A stretch of 55,262 nucleotides of DNA, taken from NCBI GenBank assembly GCA_947854175.1, contig CANTYJ010000094.1, forward strand, positions 1 to 55,262, given 5' to 3'. Both the position numbers and the translations under genes were made by a program. Position 1 is the stretch's first letter, and each line of letters starts with the position of its first letter. Positions 21,236 through 31,380 of this stretch are shown piece by piece. The stretch is from an uncultured Turicimonas sp. Lineage in GTDB: Bacteria > Pseudomonadota > Gammaproteobacteria > Burkholderiales > Burkholderiaceae_F. The notes below the pieces were generated by a model that had not been told where the DNA came from, made no database searches, and saw only the letters and a program-made list of their open reading frames with translations.

Positions 21236-22093
21236 ATGAAACTTTGCAATTTTGAAGTTGGTCTGGATAAACCGTTTTTTCTTCTTTCAGGGCCTTGTGT
21301 ACTGGAAGGGGAGCAAATGGCTCTCGACATTGCCGGCAAACTCAAGGAAATCACTTCCAAGTTAGGAATTCCTTATGTTTTTAAAGCCAGCTATGACAAA
21401 GCAAACCGTTCTTCTGATGCCAGCTATCGTGGTTTAGGAATGACTAAGGGGCTGCAGATCCTCGAAAAAGTCCGTGAACAAATCAATGTTCCGGTCATTA
21501 CTGATGTTCATACTGCAGAAGAAGTTCCGGAAGTTGCAGCCGTGGTGGATATTCTTCAGACACCCGCATTTCTTTGCCGCCAGACTGATTTCATTGCAGC
21601 CTGTGCACAAAGCGGTAAACCGGTCAATATCAAAAAAGGGCAGTTCCTTGCTCCTCACGATATGAAGCAGGTTGTATTGAAGGCCAGACACGCAGCTCAT
21701 AGAGCCGGACTTTCTGAAGATCGCTTTATGGTGTGCGAACGGGGCGCTTCTTTCGGATACAACAATCTTGTTTCTGATATGAGAAGTTTGGCAATCATGC
21801 GTGAATGTGATGCACCTGTTGTGTTTGATGCAACTCATTCCGTTCAGCTGCCGGGAGGACAAGGCACCAGTTCAGGCGGCCAGCGTGAATTTGTTCCGGT
21901 TTTGGCCAGAGCGGCTGTTGCAGTAGGAGTTGCCGGTCTGTTTATGGAAACTCATCCGAATCCTGCAGTTGCAAAGAGTGACGGTCCTAATGCGGTACCT
22001 TTAAACCGTATGGAAGAACTTCTTGAAAGCCTGGTTCAGCTCGACAGAGTTGTTAAAGGCAACAACATGTTCCTGGAAAATAATTTTCGTTAA
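21236..22093 (+). CDS. kdsA: 3-deoxy-8-phosphooctulonate synthase (KDO8P synthase)
   Basis: Condenses phosphoenolpyruvate with arabinose 5-phosphate to make KDO 8-phosphate for the lipopolysaccharide core. The 285 residues match the family. Substrate motifs [12 protein letters not shown] and [13 protein letters not shown] are present. At the position of E. coli Asn26 this protein has Cys21 ([11 protein letters not shown]), the hallmark of the metal-dependent class II enzymes; E. coli has the metal-independent class I form. ATG 21236 is 6 bases after pyrG and enolase follows 17 bases later, so the genes are co-transcribed. A Gram-negative outer membrane with KDO is implied. Confidence 0.95.
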   Translation: MKLCNFEVGLDKPFFLLSGPCVLEGEQMALDIAGKLKEITSKLGIPYVFKASYDKANRSSDASYRGLGMTKGLQILEKVREQINVPVITDVHTAEEVPEVAAVVDILQTPAFLCRQTDFIAACAQSGKPVNIKKGQFLAPHDMKQVVLKARHAAHRAGLSEDRFMVCERGASFGYNNLVSDMRSLAIMRECDAPVVFDATHSVQLPGGQGTSSGGQREFVPVLARAAVAVGVAGLFMETHPNPAVAKSDGPNAVPLNRMEELLESLVQLDRVVKGNNMFLENNFR

Positions 22094-22098
22094 TTTAA

Positions 22099-23396
<1,298 letters not shown>

Positions 23397-23397
<1 letters not shown>

Positions 23398-23723
23398 TGT
23401 CTTCCTATAACAAAAAAGTTAGCCTAAAAGCACCACGGATTATTTCCCTGGTGCTTCTTGCCCTGCTGTTGGCGATCCAGTATCCGCTTTGGTGGGGTAA
23501 AGGCAGCGAACGCGGTTTGCAGGAACTGCGTATTGAGTTGTTTAAACAACAACAAGCCAACGAAGATGTCAAAAAACAGATTGGTGATGTGCTCACAGAA
23601 GTCAACAGTCTGAAAGACAAAAAAGAAGCTCTGGAAGTCAGAGCGCGCGAAAGGATGAATATGATTCGTGAAAACGAAGTTCTGTTCCGACTTTCTGAAT
23701 ACCCTGAAGATAAAAAGAACTAA
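23397..23723 (+). CDS. ftsB: Cell division protein FtsB
   Basis: Small bitopic divisome protein that complexes with FtsL and FtsQ at mid-cell. The 108 residues (E. coli 103) consist of a short cytoplasmic basic segment, a membrane helix (about residues 14-29, IISLVLLALLLAIQYP), a conserved W-G-K/S region, and a periplasmic coiled coil (about 35-85) ending in the usual RARERMNMIRENEVLF block. The start ATG overlaps the enolase stop (TAATG). The eno-ftsB pairing is the classical one. ispD, often next in other genomes, is replaced here by alr after a 67-base gap. Confidence 0.93.
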
Positions 23724-23790
23724 AAGTTTATTTTTAGGGTTTAATCTTTATACAATATTGGCACTTTAACTGTTTTCAATAAGTGCCGCC

Positions 23791-24873
23791 ATGTCACGTC
23801 CCATCGAAGCTCTAATCGATAGCTCAGCTTTAAAACACAATTTAACTCTGCTGAAACAAAAAGCAGGTAACCGCTTTATGTGGGCGGTTGTCAAAGCCAA
23901 TGCTTATGGGCATGACTTAGGTCTTCTTTTAAACGATTTCGGTATCGCTGACGGTTTAGCCCTTTTAGATATCAATGAAGCGGTGGCTGTAAGAGCTAAA
24001 GGCTGGAAAAAGCCTGTTTTGTTGATTGAGGGTTTCTTTGATTTTGATGACCTTCAAATCGTCGACGACCTAAATCTCGAAACGTTGGTTCATTCGGAAT
24101 GGCAGATTGAGTTACTCAAGAAAAAATCTTTTGAAAATAAGCTCAGAGTCCATATAAAGCTCAATTCCGGAATGAATCGTCTGGGGTTCAAACCTGAACG
24201 GGCGGCTGAAGTAAAAGGAGAATTAGAGAAACTGCCCAATGTTGAAGTCGCAGATTTTGTGACACACTTTGCGAATTCAGAAAAATCCTACCGTTCGGAC
24301 GGAGTTCTTCCGGTTTCCAGGCAGCTAGCCAATCTTTCAGTGATCCAAAAAGATTCTGCACAAAAATGCTTTTCCAACTCTGGAGCTATTCTTTGGCATC
24401 CAGAAGCTGCCGATGATGCAGTAAGGGCCGGTATCGCCATGTATGGAATTAGTCCTGATGATAACTTTGACTCTTGTGATCTGAATCTGATTCCTGTGAT
24501 GACACTACGGGCAAAAATTCTTGGAGTTCAACAACTGGAAAAAGACGATGCTGTTGGCTATGGCTCTAAGTTTGTCGCATCACGTCCGATGAGAACGGGC
24601 ATTGTGGCATGTGGTTATGCTGACGGTTATCCTCGCCAGAAATTAGAAAATCGCTATGTTCTTATCAATGGAAAAAAGGCACCGGTAATCGGCAGTATTT
24701 CAATGGACATGATGAATGTCGATTTATCAGCTATCCCGGAAGCTGAAGCCGGAAATTGGGTTGAACTGTGGGGAAAAAATTTATCTGTAAATGAAGTGGC
24801 CAAGTTACACGGTAGCATCGGATATGAACTGTTGGCAAACTTAAGCACCCGTGTCAGAAGAAAAAGGATTTAG
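23791..24873 (+). CDS. alr: Alanine racemase
   Basis: PLP enzyme converting L- to D-alanine for peptidoglycan. The 360-residue protein has the PLP lysine Lys35 in AVVKANAYGHDL, the catalytic Tyr257 in DDAVGYGSKF, and the C-terminal beta-domain with GSISMDMMNVDL and the ending LSTRVRRKRI. Fold-type III architecture and length match Alr/DadX. ATG 23791 begins MSRPIEALID. A TATACAAT motif at 23749-23756 in the preceding gap suggests its own promoter. Confidence 0.95.
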   Translation: MSRPIEALIDSSALKHNLTLLKQKAGNRFMWAVVKANAYGHDLGLLLNDFGIADGLALLDINEAVAVRAKGWKKPVLLIEGFFDFDDLQIVDDLNLETLVHSEWQIELLKKKSFENKLRVHIKLNSGMNRLGFKPERAAEVKGELEKLPNVEVADFVTHFANSEKSYRSDGVLPVSRQLANLSVIQKDSAQKCFSNSGAILWHPEAADDAVRAGIAMYGISPDDNFDSCDLNLIPVMTLRAKILGVQQLEKDDAVGYGSKFVASRPMRTGIVACGYADGYPRQKLENRYVLINGKKAPVIGSISMDMMNVDLSAIPEAEAGNWVELWGKNLSVNEVAKLHGSIGYELLANLSTRVRRKRI

Positions 24874-24931
24874 ATTTACGACATAAAACGTCGCTTCCTT
24901 GCTTAAGCTTTAATTATCCAAGGAGGCTGTT

Positions 24932-25198
24932 ATGTCAATTTTCAACGGAATCAAATTAGTTAAAAAAAGCAATACCTCTGCCCGCTACTTCAAAAGAAGA
25001 ACTTTTTTCTCGCCTAATTCTTTACCATTGGAAATTAATGTCAATATCCGGAACGGACGAGTCTATGTTGAAATCTTGGAAGACTCCCGGTCGGTGATGA
25101 GAGTCAATTACGGACTGAGTGATTCACGTCATTCTTGCTATTTGCTTACGGAAGATGCTGCTGAACAATTTTTGGATTCTTATCTTTCAATAGCCTGA
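24932..25198 (+). CDS. Small hypothetical protein (88 aa)
   Basis: I do not recognise this protein. It has an excellent ribosome site, AAGGAGG (24920-24926), 5 bases before ATG 24932, so it is very likely translated. The N-terminal half is basic (KLVKKSNTSARYFKRR). The middle suggests beta-strands (INVNIRNGRVYVEILED, VMRVNYGLSD) and the end is a short helix (AAEQFLDSYL). There is no signal peptide, membrane segment or cysteine pair. It lies 58 bases after alr on the same strand and may be read through from it. No terminator is obvious after it. Confidence 0.7.
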   Translation: MSIFNGIKLVKKSNTSARYFKRRTFFSPNSLPLEINVNIRNGRVYVEILEDSRSVMRVNYGLSDSRHSCYLLTEDAAEQFLDSYLSIA

Positions 25199-25347
25199 TG
25201 TAACCGGTCGTCAGAATAATTGCGCTTCCGGTTAAAAAATGACTCTCGATTTGGTTGATAGAAGTCTGAAAAATTTAAGTAGCTGGTGAAGTTAGAAAGC
25301 AAGCCGGCCGCTAAGTTTTGAACTTCTAAAAAGTTTTGTCTTGTTTT

Positions 25348-26112
25348 TTAATTAGTCGAAAGCTTGAAGACCAAAGAAACAAGCAAAAGACATAGAACAA
25401 AGTAAAGAACTTTTCTAACAATGTCAGGGCCAATTTTTATCGCGTATTTGGCTCCAAGTCTGTTGCCGATAATGCTGGCAATAGCACAGGGAAAAGCTAA
25501 TGCGTAGGAGACGGTGCCTGCCGCTGCAAACGCTGCAACGGCACCGAAATTGGCTGAAATATTAAAAATCTTGGCCGTACCGGAGGATTTAACCAAACCG
25601 GCTTTTAACAAAACGTGAATGCCAATAAGAAAGAAACTTCCTGCGCCGGGACCGAAAAATCCTTCATAAATACCGACGACCAAACCGATACAGATGGCCT
25701 TTAAACGCCAGAAAGGAACCTCTTTTTCTTCTTCAGATACTTTAACAGACCCGCTCATCAGAGAGATGAGAAGACCCACAGGAATTAAGGCTACCATGAT
25801 AATGGTCATCTTCTCATTAGAAATCTGTAAGGCTAGCCATGATCCGACAACACCACCAAGAAACGAAGATATAACACCGATGAGTGCAACTTTTGAGACA
25901 ATCTGTTTGTTTTGCCAGAACGTAAAAAGTGCCATTGATGAGCCGCACATGGAGGCTAATTTTGTTGAACCAAGACAATAATGGGCCGGAATTCCCAGAG
26001 CCAACAAAGTTGGTGTCGTAATAAGACCGCCGCCTCCTGCAATGGAGTCAATAAAACCGGCCACCAAAAAGGCTATGCAGCATATCAGAATTAAAGTGAG
26101 GGTAACTTCCAT
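25348..26112 (-). CDS. TauE/SafE-family sulfite/anion exporter
   Basis: Inner-membrane permease of 254 residues with about 7-8 hydrophobic segments. The N-terminal AGFIDSIAGGGGLITTPTLL is the hallmark glycine-rich motif of the TauE/SafE (DUF81) family, and a second repeat-like motif occurs in YEGFFGPGAGSFFLIG. Members export sulfite, sulfoacetate or related organosulfur anions, but many have unknown substrates and nothing nearby identifies one. It is a single minus-strand gene convergent with the preceding small gene. Minus ATG 26112 begins MEVTLTLILICC. Confidence 0.88.
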   Translation of the reverse strand: MEVTLTLILICCIAFLVAGFIDSIAGGGGLITTPTLLALGIPAHYCLGSTKLASMCGSSMALFTFWQNKQIVSKVALIGVISSFLGGVVGSWLALQISNEKMTIIMVALIPVGLLISLMSGSVKVSEEEKEVPFWRLKAICIGLVVGIYEGFFGPGAGSFFLIGIHVLLKAGLVKSSGTAKIFNISANFGAVAAFAAAGTVSYALAFPCAIASIIGNRLGAKYAIKIGPDIVRKVLYFVLCLLLVSLVFKLSTN

Positions 26113-26361
26113 AATTCAAGGTTCTATAGAAAGTTACTATGCTAATTCTAAAAGATTGGAGAAAAAACCATTTGGATGATATTCTGTTCCGGATAAGTAA
26201 AAAACCTAAGCCTTCCGTTAGATTGAATTTTTTAATTTGTTAAAGAACCTAAATAAAACAAAAACTAATCTGCTTTTTGCTTCGGTGCCGTTAAATAACT
26301 AGCGAATAGGAGAGAGCACTGTGTCAGAAAGGCTGGGATGAATTTTCTTCCTTAGGTAAAG
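26113..26361. other. Intergenic region without a recognisable feature
   Basis: Upstream region of the TauE/SafE gene and downstream region of hslO. No open reading frame of note, no repeats and no clear promoter hexamers. The hslO terminator follows at 26362-26383. Confidence 0.4.
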
Positions 26362-26383
26362 AAAAGGAGGATTGCTCCTCCTT
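26358..26383 (-). terminator. Intrinsic terminator of hslO
   Basis: AAGGAGGA (26364-26371) and TCCTCCTT (26376-26383) form an 8-bp perfect stem with a 4-nt loop. On the minus strand it is followed by TTCTTTACC. Confidence 0.6.
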
Positions 26384-26426
26384 CACTGGTTACTTTAGGT
26401 TCAGTGTTGCACCCGAACAATTCTGA

Positions 26427-27377
26427 TTAGTTGATTTGTTTCGGATCAATCTTTTCATTCTCAGATGAATTCATTTCTTCATTGAATAAAGCTTCGACAT
26501 CTTCTGGAGAATAGGTGATGGTTTTATTGCAGAACTGGCATTTAACTTCGACTTTTCCTTCTTCTTTAAGAATGTCATCCAGTTCTTTTTTGCCTAACGA
26601 GCGAAGCATGGAATCGGTTTTTTCTTTTGAGCATCCGCACTGGAAAAATACTTCTTCAGTTCCAAGAAGTTTTAGATCTTCCTGCCAGAATAGTCTGCGA
26701 AGAATTTCTTCCTGCGGCAGAGTTAACAATTCTTCCTCTTTCAAGGTGCAAGTTAATTGAACCAGTCTTGGCCATGCATCTGTATCCGTTGCCGTTTCTG
26801 TATTTCCTCCGTCTTCCGGCATCTTTTGGATAAGCAGGCCAGCAATTTTTGTCGGTTCCGACGCTAACACAATCTTAGTGTCGAGCTGTTCGCTGCGGAC
26901 CATATAGTTTTCAAGCATCTCTGCAATAGAGTTTCCGCTAAGTGATACAACTCCGATATATGGTTGATCAGTCGGCCTTCTATCTGCCGGATCAAGAATG
27001 ATTCCACACTGGCCTTGACCATTTATATTGATGAGTTCTTGAACGCCCATCTCAGGAGTAATCACCGCACCATCTCTAATTTTTACCATGGCTCTTACAG
27101 TTGTTCTGTTCTTAACTTCAACAACTACCATTGACACAGGACCGGAGCCTTTAACTTGAACAATTAGAGCGCCGTTGAATTTAATAGTGCTCGATAACAA
27201 AAGAGCACCGGCTGTAAATTGTCCCAACATCCTCGAAACATTGTCCGGGTAGTTCTGAAACTGAGTCATCTCCTGCCATTGTTGTTCGAGCTGAACAACA
27301 TCGCCTCTGACCGGGGCTTTTTCAAACATAAATTTTGTGACTTCGTCACTAAGAATGTCTGGTTTTGTTTCTGTCAT
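26427..27377 (-). CDS. hslO: Redox-regulated chaperone Hsp33
   Basis: Holdase activated by oxidative unfolding. The 316-residue protein has the N-terminal Hsp33 core, with GQCGIILDPADRRPTDQPYIG-like segments, and the C-terminal zinc redox switch with four cysteines in the pattern C-G-C ... C-Q-F-C (FFQCGCSKEK and VKCQFCNK). Oxidation releases zinc and exposes binding surfaces. The Asp/Glu-rich tail is slightly longer than in E. coli (292 residues). The minus-strand gene is monocistronic, with a terminator at 26358-26383. Confidence 0.94.
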   Translation of the reverse strand: MTETKPDILSDEVTKFMFEKAPVRGDVVQLEQQWQEMTQFQNYPDNVSRMLGQFTAGALLLSSTIKFNGALIVQVKGSGPVSMVVVEVKNRTTVRAMVKIRDGAVITPEMGVQELININGQGQCGIILDPADRRPTDQPYIGVVSLSGNSIAEMLENYMVRSEQLDTKIVLASEPTKIAGLLIQKMPEDGGNTETATDTDAWPRLVQLTCTLKEEELLTLPQEEILRRLFWQEDLKLLGTEEVFFQCGCSKEKTDSMLRSLGKKELDDILKEEGKVEVKCQFCNKTITYSPEDVEALFNEEMNSSENEKIDPKQIN

Positions 27378-27509
27378 TTTGGTATCTCCAACGTTTGTCT
27401 CCGAATTCTAAGAAAACTCCTTCCTTTTCGGAACAAATTAAAGTTCAAACTGGTTATAAGGACCATTAATGTACTAATGTTTTAGTTTTAGTTCTTTTTA
27501 TTATAGTTA

Positions 27510-28379
27510 GTGGCTATGAAAGAGAAGATTGCAGCTTTGGAACAATTAAAGCCTGATTTGCACATGCATTCAATTTTTTCCGACGGTAACTACACACCGG
27601 AAGAATTAGTTCAGAAGGCAAAAAACAATGGAGTCAATTTGCTTGCTCTGACCGATCATGATGAAGTTGAAGGCAACAAGAGAATGTCCATCGCAGCAGA
27701 AAATGCCGGCCTGCTTTTTGTTCCTGGGGTTGAAATTTCCACGAAATTTGCCAACAAAGAAATCCATGTAGTCGGACTTGATATTGACATCAATAATGAA
27801 GCTCTCTTAAAAGCTCTGGCCGAAACTAAACAAAATAGAGTGAAAAGGGCGGAGGCAATGGCAGAAAAGCTCGAAGAATTGGGCTTTGCAGGAGCTTTAA
27901 AAGGTGCGCAGGAGTTTGTCACAAACCCGTCTTTGATTTCCAGGGTTCATTTTGCTAAATGGTTACAGGCCACAGGGGCTGTCGGCAGTTTTGAACAGGC
28001 ATTTGATAAGTACATCGGTTCAGGACGGGTAGCTTTTGTGCCTTTGGACTCTCCGACCGTTGGCGACGCTGTTAAACTAATCCTGGGGGCCTCCGGTGTA
28101 CCGGTGCTGGCTCATCCAGGCAGATACGGATTTAAAGACTGGAAGTTACAGGCTCTTTTAGATGAATTTAAAAATGCCGGTGGAAAGGTCATTGAAGTGA
28201 CGACCGGCAGCCACTCAGAAAAGAACAATATTGAATTTGCAGATATTGCCAGACAGCAAGGTTTTGTGGCTTCTACCGGTAGCGATTTCCATCGTGAAGG
28301 TACTCGCTGTCCAATCGGTGAACAAGGTCAATTACCTTCCGATTTAACACCTGTCTGGACACTGTTTAGGGATAATTAG
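27510..28379 (+). CDS. rnm: PHP-domain phosphoesterase (RNase AM / TrpH / YciV family)
   Basis: Metal-dependent PHP-family hydrolase. Relatives act as a 3',5'-nucleoside bisphosphate (pAp) phosphatase and as a 5'-3' exoribonuclease maturing rRNA 5' ends. Metal ligands are visible in DLHMHSIFSDG, LLALTDHDEVEG, VLAHPGRYG and STGSDFHREG, placing all PHP motifs in order across 289 residues. The start is ambiguous between GTG 27510 and ATG 27516 (MKEKIAALEQ); neither has a clear Shine-Dalgarno. It is followed after 10 bases by yciO. The same pairing (yciV-yciO) occurs in E. coli and supports the assignment. Confidence 0.88.
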   Translation: MAMKEKIAALEQLKPDLHMHSIFSDGNYTPEELVQKAKNNGVNLLALTDHDEVEGNKRMSIAAENAGLLFVPGVEISTKFANKEIHVVGLDIDINNEALLKALAETKQNRVKRAEAMAEKLEELGFAGALKGAQEFVTNPSLISRVHFAKWLQATGAVGSFEQAFDKYIGSGRVAFVPLDSPTVGDAVKLILGASGVPVLAHPGRYGFKDWKLQALLDEFKNAGGKVIEVTTGSHSEKNNIEFADIARQQGFVASTGSDFHREGTRCPIGEQGQLPSDLTPVWTLFRDN

Positions 28380-28389
28380 GAGATACAAC

Positions 28390-29013
28390 TTGGGATATAT
28401 TTTGAACGTCCTTCCGGACTCACCTCAAAAACATCGGATTGAACAAGCAGCTCAACTGCTTACACCCGGTCAAGTAGCCGCAGTACCTACAGATACCGGT
28501 TTTTCTTTGGTGTGCCGCATGGATGATAAAGAAGGACTCGACAGGATTCGTTTGATCAGACAATTAAACGAAAAAAAGCACTTAACCCTGCTTTGTGATT
28601 CATTAAGCCAGATGAGTAAGCTCGCTAGAGTAAACAATACCGGTTATCGGATGGCAAAAAGTGTAACGCCCGGGCCATATACCTTCATTTTGGAGGCAAC
28701 CAGAGAAGTTCCAAGAAGATTGTCTCACCCTTCAAAAAAAACGATTGGTATCCGTGTGCCTGCAAATAAGGCTTTAAATGCTCTTCTTGAAAAAATTGGT
28801 GATCCGCTGGTCGGCACAACCATGATTATGCCGGGTTCCGATGAGCCGTTATCAACGGCCTGGGAAATACAGGACGCCATCGGTAATCAGCTCGCCTTTG
28901 TTCTTGATGACGGAACAGTCTCGAAAGGCGATACAACCGTAGTTGATTTGTCGGGTGATTTACCTGAAATCATCCGTCAGGGCCTTGGAAGTCGCGAAGC
29001 TTTAGGCTTGTGA
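28390..29013 (+). CDS. yciO: YciO (Sua5/YciO/YrdC family)
   Basis: A 207-residue paralogue of the threonylcarbamoyl-AMP synthase TsaC/Sua5. It has the family motifs PTDTGFSLVCR, IRQLNEKKHLTLLC, TPGPYTFILEAT, KTIGIRVPAN and TMIMPG, and matches E. coli YciO (206 residues) in order and length. YciO does not normally replace TsaC and its role is less settled. The start is TTG 28390: AGGAG lies 7-11 bases upstream and no ATG gives the conserved N-terminus. It is probably translated together with the PHP-domain gene 10 bases before it. Confidence 0.88.
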   Translation: MGYILNVLPDSPQKHRIEQAAQLLTPGQVAAVPTDTGFSLVCRMDDKEGLDRIRLIRQLNEKKHLTLLCDSLSQMSKLARVNNTGYRMAKSVTPGPYTFILEATREVPRRLSHPSKKTIGIRVPANKALNALLEKIGDPLVGTTMIMPGSDEPLSTAWEIQDAIGNQLAFVLDDGTVSKGDTTVVDLSGDLPEIIRQGLGSREALGL

Positions 29014-29062
29014 TACAAGTTAATACAACTGCTTAGGAATATTTTGAATAGACTTAGCGGCT

Positions 29063-29716
29063 ATGGACATTAATTCAATTATTCAAACGATTGCAGTCTA
29101 TGCAATCCCTCTTATTTTTGCTATCACGATTCATGAGGCAGCTCACGGATATGTCGCCAGGTATTTAGGTGATAATACAGCTTGGATGCTAGGCCGGGTA
29201 ACATTAAATCCGATAAAGCACATTGATCCGGTAGGAACCATTCTGGTTCCTGCAGTTCTTCTATTGGGTAGCGCTATCAGTGGTATCGGTGGAATTATTT
29301 TCGGCTGGGCTAAACCTGTTCCAATCAATTTTAGAAATTTGAGAAATCCGAAACAGGCAATGATCTGGGTAGCAGCGGCCGGCCCCGGTGCGAACCTGGT
29401 TCAGGCAATTATTTGGGCAATTCTTTTGAAGCTTTTCTTTGTGATAGGACTTAGCGAAGCTTTCTTTGAGCAAATGTGTATTGCCGGAATAAGTGTCAAT
29501 ATCATGCTGATGGCTTTGAATCTGATTCCGATCCCTCCTCTGGACGGAGGAAGAATTGTGACCGGTTTGTTGCCTGCAGGGTTGGCTTACAAATATGCAA
29601 GAATAGAACCCTATGGGATGTATATTCTTTTTGCTCTTATTCTGACAGGCTGTTTATCTTATCTGATGAGGCCGTTTATGCATGTCGGACTTTCAATTGT
29701 GAAGGCCTTTTTGTAA
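29063..29716 (+). CDS. Site-2 protease family zinc metalloprotease (M50)
   Basis: Intramembrane protease-like protein of 217 residues with about 5-6 membrane segments. The zinc site HEAAH is at His24-Glu25-His28 and the second signature NLIPIPPLDGGR, carrying the aspartate ligand, is near residues 152-163. There is no PDZ domain, unlike RseP, so it belongs to the short YwhC/S2P-like subgroup. Substrates are unknown. It lies 49 bases after yciO and 11 bases before a methyltransferase gene, probably within one transcript running from the PHP gene to 30339. Confidence 0.88.
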   Translation: MDINSIIQTIAVYAIPLIFAITIHEAAHGYVARYLGDNTAWMLGRVTLNPIKHIDPVGTILVPAVLLLGSAISGIGGIIFGWAKPVPINFRNLRNPKQAMIWVAAAGPGANLVQAIIWAILLKLFFVIGLSEAFFEQMCIAGISVNIMLMALNLIPIPPLDGGRIVTGLLPAGLAYKYARIEPYGMYILFALILTGCLSYLMRPFMHVGLSIVKAFL

Positions 29717-29727
29717 GGAGGTAAGAA

Positions 29728-30339
29728 ATGCAACAGTCTAAATGTTCTCCACATTCTCATAGTCTCAAAGGTCTTAAAGGAAGTCCTTCTGAATGGATGA
29801 AACGTTTTGCACGTTTGTTTCCGGAAAATGCCAAAGTCCTGGATTTGGCTTGTGGCTGTGGCCGTAATGATAAATGGCTCGCTAAACAGGGATTTGACGT
29901 TACTTGCGTGGACTGGGATGACCGTTGCGCACAGTACATCTCAGCCATTGAAGGTGCGAAGTTTCTTCAGATGGATATAGAAAATGGTCCTTGGTTACTT
30001 AAACCTCAAACCTTTGATGTTGTTTTGGTCAACTTTTATCTCTTCAGACCGGTACTTTCGAAACTTCCTGAGCTTTTAGTTCCCGGAGGTTATCTGATTT
30101 ATGAGACATTCATGATGCCTTATGCCGGATTTGACGGTAACCGTGCGAAAAACGAAGACTTTATATTAAAACCCTTGGAACTTGTTGATGTCTATCGGGA
30201 TTCAATGGAAATTCTCGCTTATGAGGAAACATTGGGTGAGAAGGGGGATTGTTTCCAGAAAATCTTGTGCAGAAAGCCCTTAGATGGAAAAAATCTGCCG
30301 GTTTCTCTGTATAACTATGAAACCCAACCGAAAATCTAA
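29728..30339 (+). CDS. Class I SAM-dependent methyltransferase (TehB-like)
   Basis: A 203-residue Rossmann-fold methyltransferase with SAM motif I VLDLACGCGRNDKWLA, the acidic end of strand 2 (VTCVDWD) and a post-II segment DVVLVNFYLFRP. A single-domain protein like this resembles the tellurite-resistance TehB/UbiE-type group; its substrate cannot be told from sequence. AAGGAGG is optimally placed before ATG 29728. It ends the YciO/S2P transcript. Positionally it is comparable to Burkholderiales loci where a methyltransferase sits between a site-2 protease and dapA. Confidence 0.8.
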   Translation: MQQSKCSPHSHSLKGLKGSPSEWMKRFARLFPENAKVLDLACGCGRNDKWLAKQGFDVTCVDWDDRCAQYISAIEGAKFLQMDIENGPWLLKPQTFDVVLVNFYLFRPVLSKLPELLVPGGYLIYETFMMPYAGFDGNRAKNEDFILKPLELVDVYRDSMEILAYEETLGEKGDCFQKILCRKPLDGKNLPVSLYNYETQPKI

Positions 30340-30407
30340 AAAATTAATATTCGGTTGTTTAAAATCTATTGAACACACTAATCTCTAATTAACCTAGGAA
30401 GACAACG

Positions 30408-31289
30408 ATGATTACAGGCAGTATTGTTGCTTTGGTCACGCCGATGTTTGAAGACGGCTCCATCGATTACGATTCATATAGAAATCTTATTGAAATGCAT
30501 ATTGCAGCCGGAACCGATGCTATTGTTGCAGTCGGAACAACCGGAGAGAGTCCGACCGTTGACTTTGATGAACATAATGAACTGATCCGTGTTGCAGTAG
30601 AAGCTGCCGCAGGAAGGATTCCTATCATTGCAGGAACGGGTTCTAATTCAACCAGAGAAGCTATCATTTTGACTGAGTACGCACGCTCTGTCGGTGCCGT
30701 TGCCAGCCTTCAGGTTACACCTTATTACAACAAACCGACTCAGGAAGGTTTGTACCGTCATTTCAAAACAATCGCTGAAGCAGTTGATCTCCCGATGATT
30801 CTTTACAACGTACCCGGAAGAACAGTTGCCGATTTGAAGAATGACACCGTTCTTCGCCTTGTACAGATCCCCGGTATCGTCGGATTGAAAGATGCTACCG
30901 GTGATTTGGCCAGAGCTTCTGATTTATTAAGCCGTCTGCCTAAAGATCTTGACTTCGCAATTTATAGCGGAAATGATGATTCCGCCCTGGCCTTGATGTT
31001 AATGGGTGGTTCGGGCGTTATTTCTGTAACGGCTAACGTAGCACCTTCTCTCATGGCTCAAATGTGTGAAAAAGCTTTGGCCAATGACGTGGTAGGAGCC
31101 CGTGCAATTAATGACAAATTGATGCCTCTTCACAAGCAGCTCTTCTGTGAGCCGAATCCGGTTGCTCCGAAGTGGGCTTTGCAGAGAATGGGCCTGATTC
31201 CGGGTGGAATCAGACTGCCTCTGGTTGCTCTTGCTCCGGATAAGCGCGAACAGGTCGAGTTGGCACTTCAGATTGGCGGATGCATTTAA
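30408..31289 (+). CDS. dapA: 4-hydroxy-tetrahydrodipicolinate synthase
   Basis: Aldolase condensing pyruvate with aspartate semialdehyde, first committed step of lysine/diaminopimelate synthesis. The 293 residues carry Schiff-base Lys161 (GLKDATGD), Tyr133 (ILYNVPGR) and Tyr107 (TPYYNKPTQ), the same numbering as E. coli DapA, plus the GTTGESPT substrate loop. Diaminopimelate feeds peptidoglycan and lysine. bamC follows on the same strand after a gap with two hairpins, the classical dapA-bamC arrangement. Confidence 0.97.
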   Translation: MITGSIVALVTPMFEDGSIDYDSYRNLIEMHIAAGTDAIVAVGTTGESPTVDFDEHNELIRVAVEAAAGRIPIIAGTGSNSTREAIILTEYARSVGAVASLQVTPYYNKPTQEGLYRHFKTIAEAVDLPMILYNVPGRTVADLKNDTVLRLVQIPGIVGLKDATGDLARASDLLSRLPKDLDFAIYSGNDDSALALMLMGGSGVISVTANVAPSLMAQMCEKALANDVVGARAINDKLMPLHKQLFCEPNPVAPKWALQRMGLIPGGIRLPLVALAPDKREQVELALQIGGCI

Positions 31290-31307
31290 CGAAGTAACAA
31301 AATGATT

Positions 31308-31365
31308 GCAGTATGGATTAAAATCCATACTGCTTAAAAATATGATTAACCCCTTACTAAGGGGA
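31308..31365 (+). promoter_or_regulatory. Two consecutive hairpins between dapA and bamC
   Basis: GCAGTATGGATT (31308-31319) and AATCCATACTGC (31322-31333) form a nearly continuous 11-12 bp stem. A second short stem, CCCCTT/AAGGGG, lies at about 31350-31364. Neither is followed by a good T-run, so partial termination, mRNA processing or a stability element is more likely than a full terminator. Confidence 0.45.
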
Positions 31366-31380
31366 TTTGGAGTTTTATAA

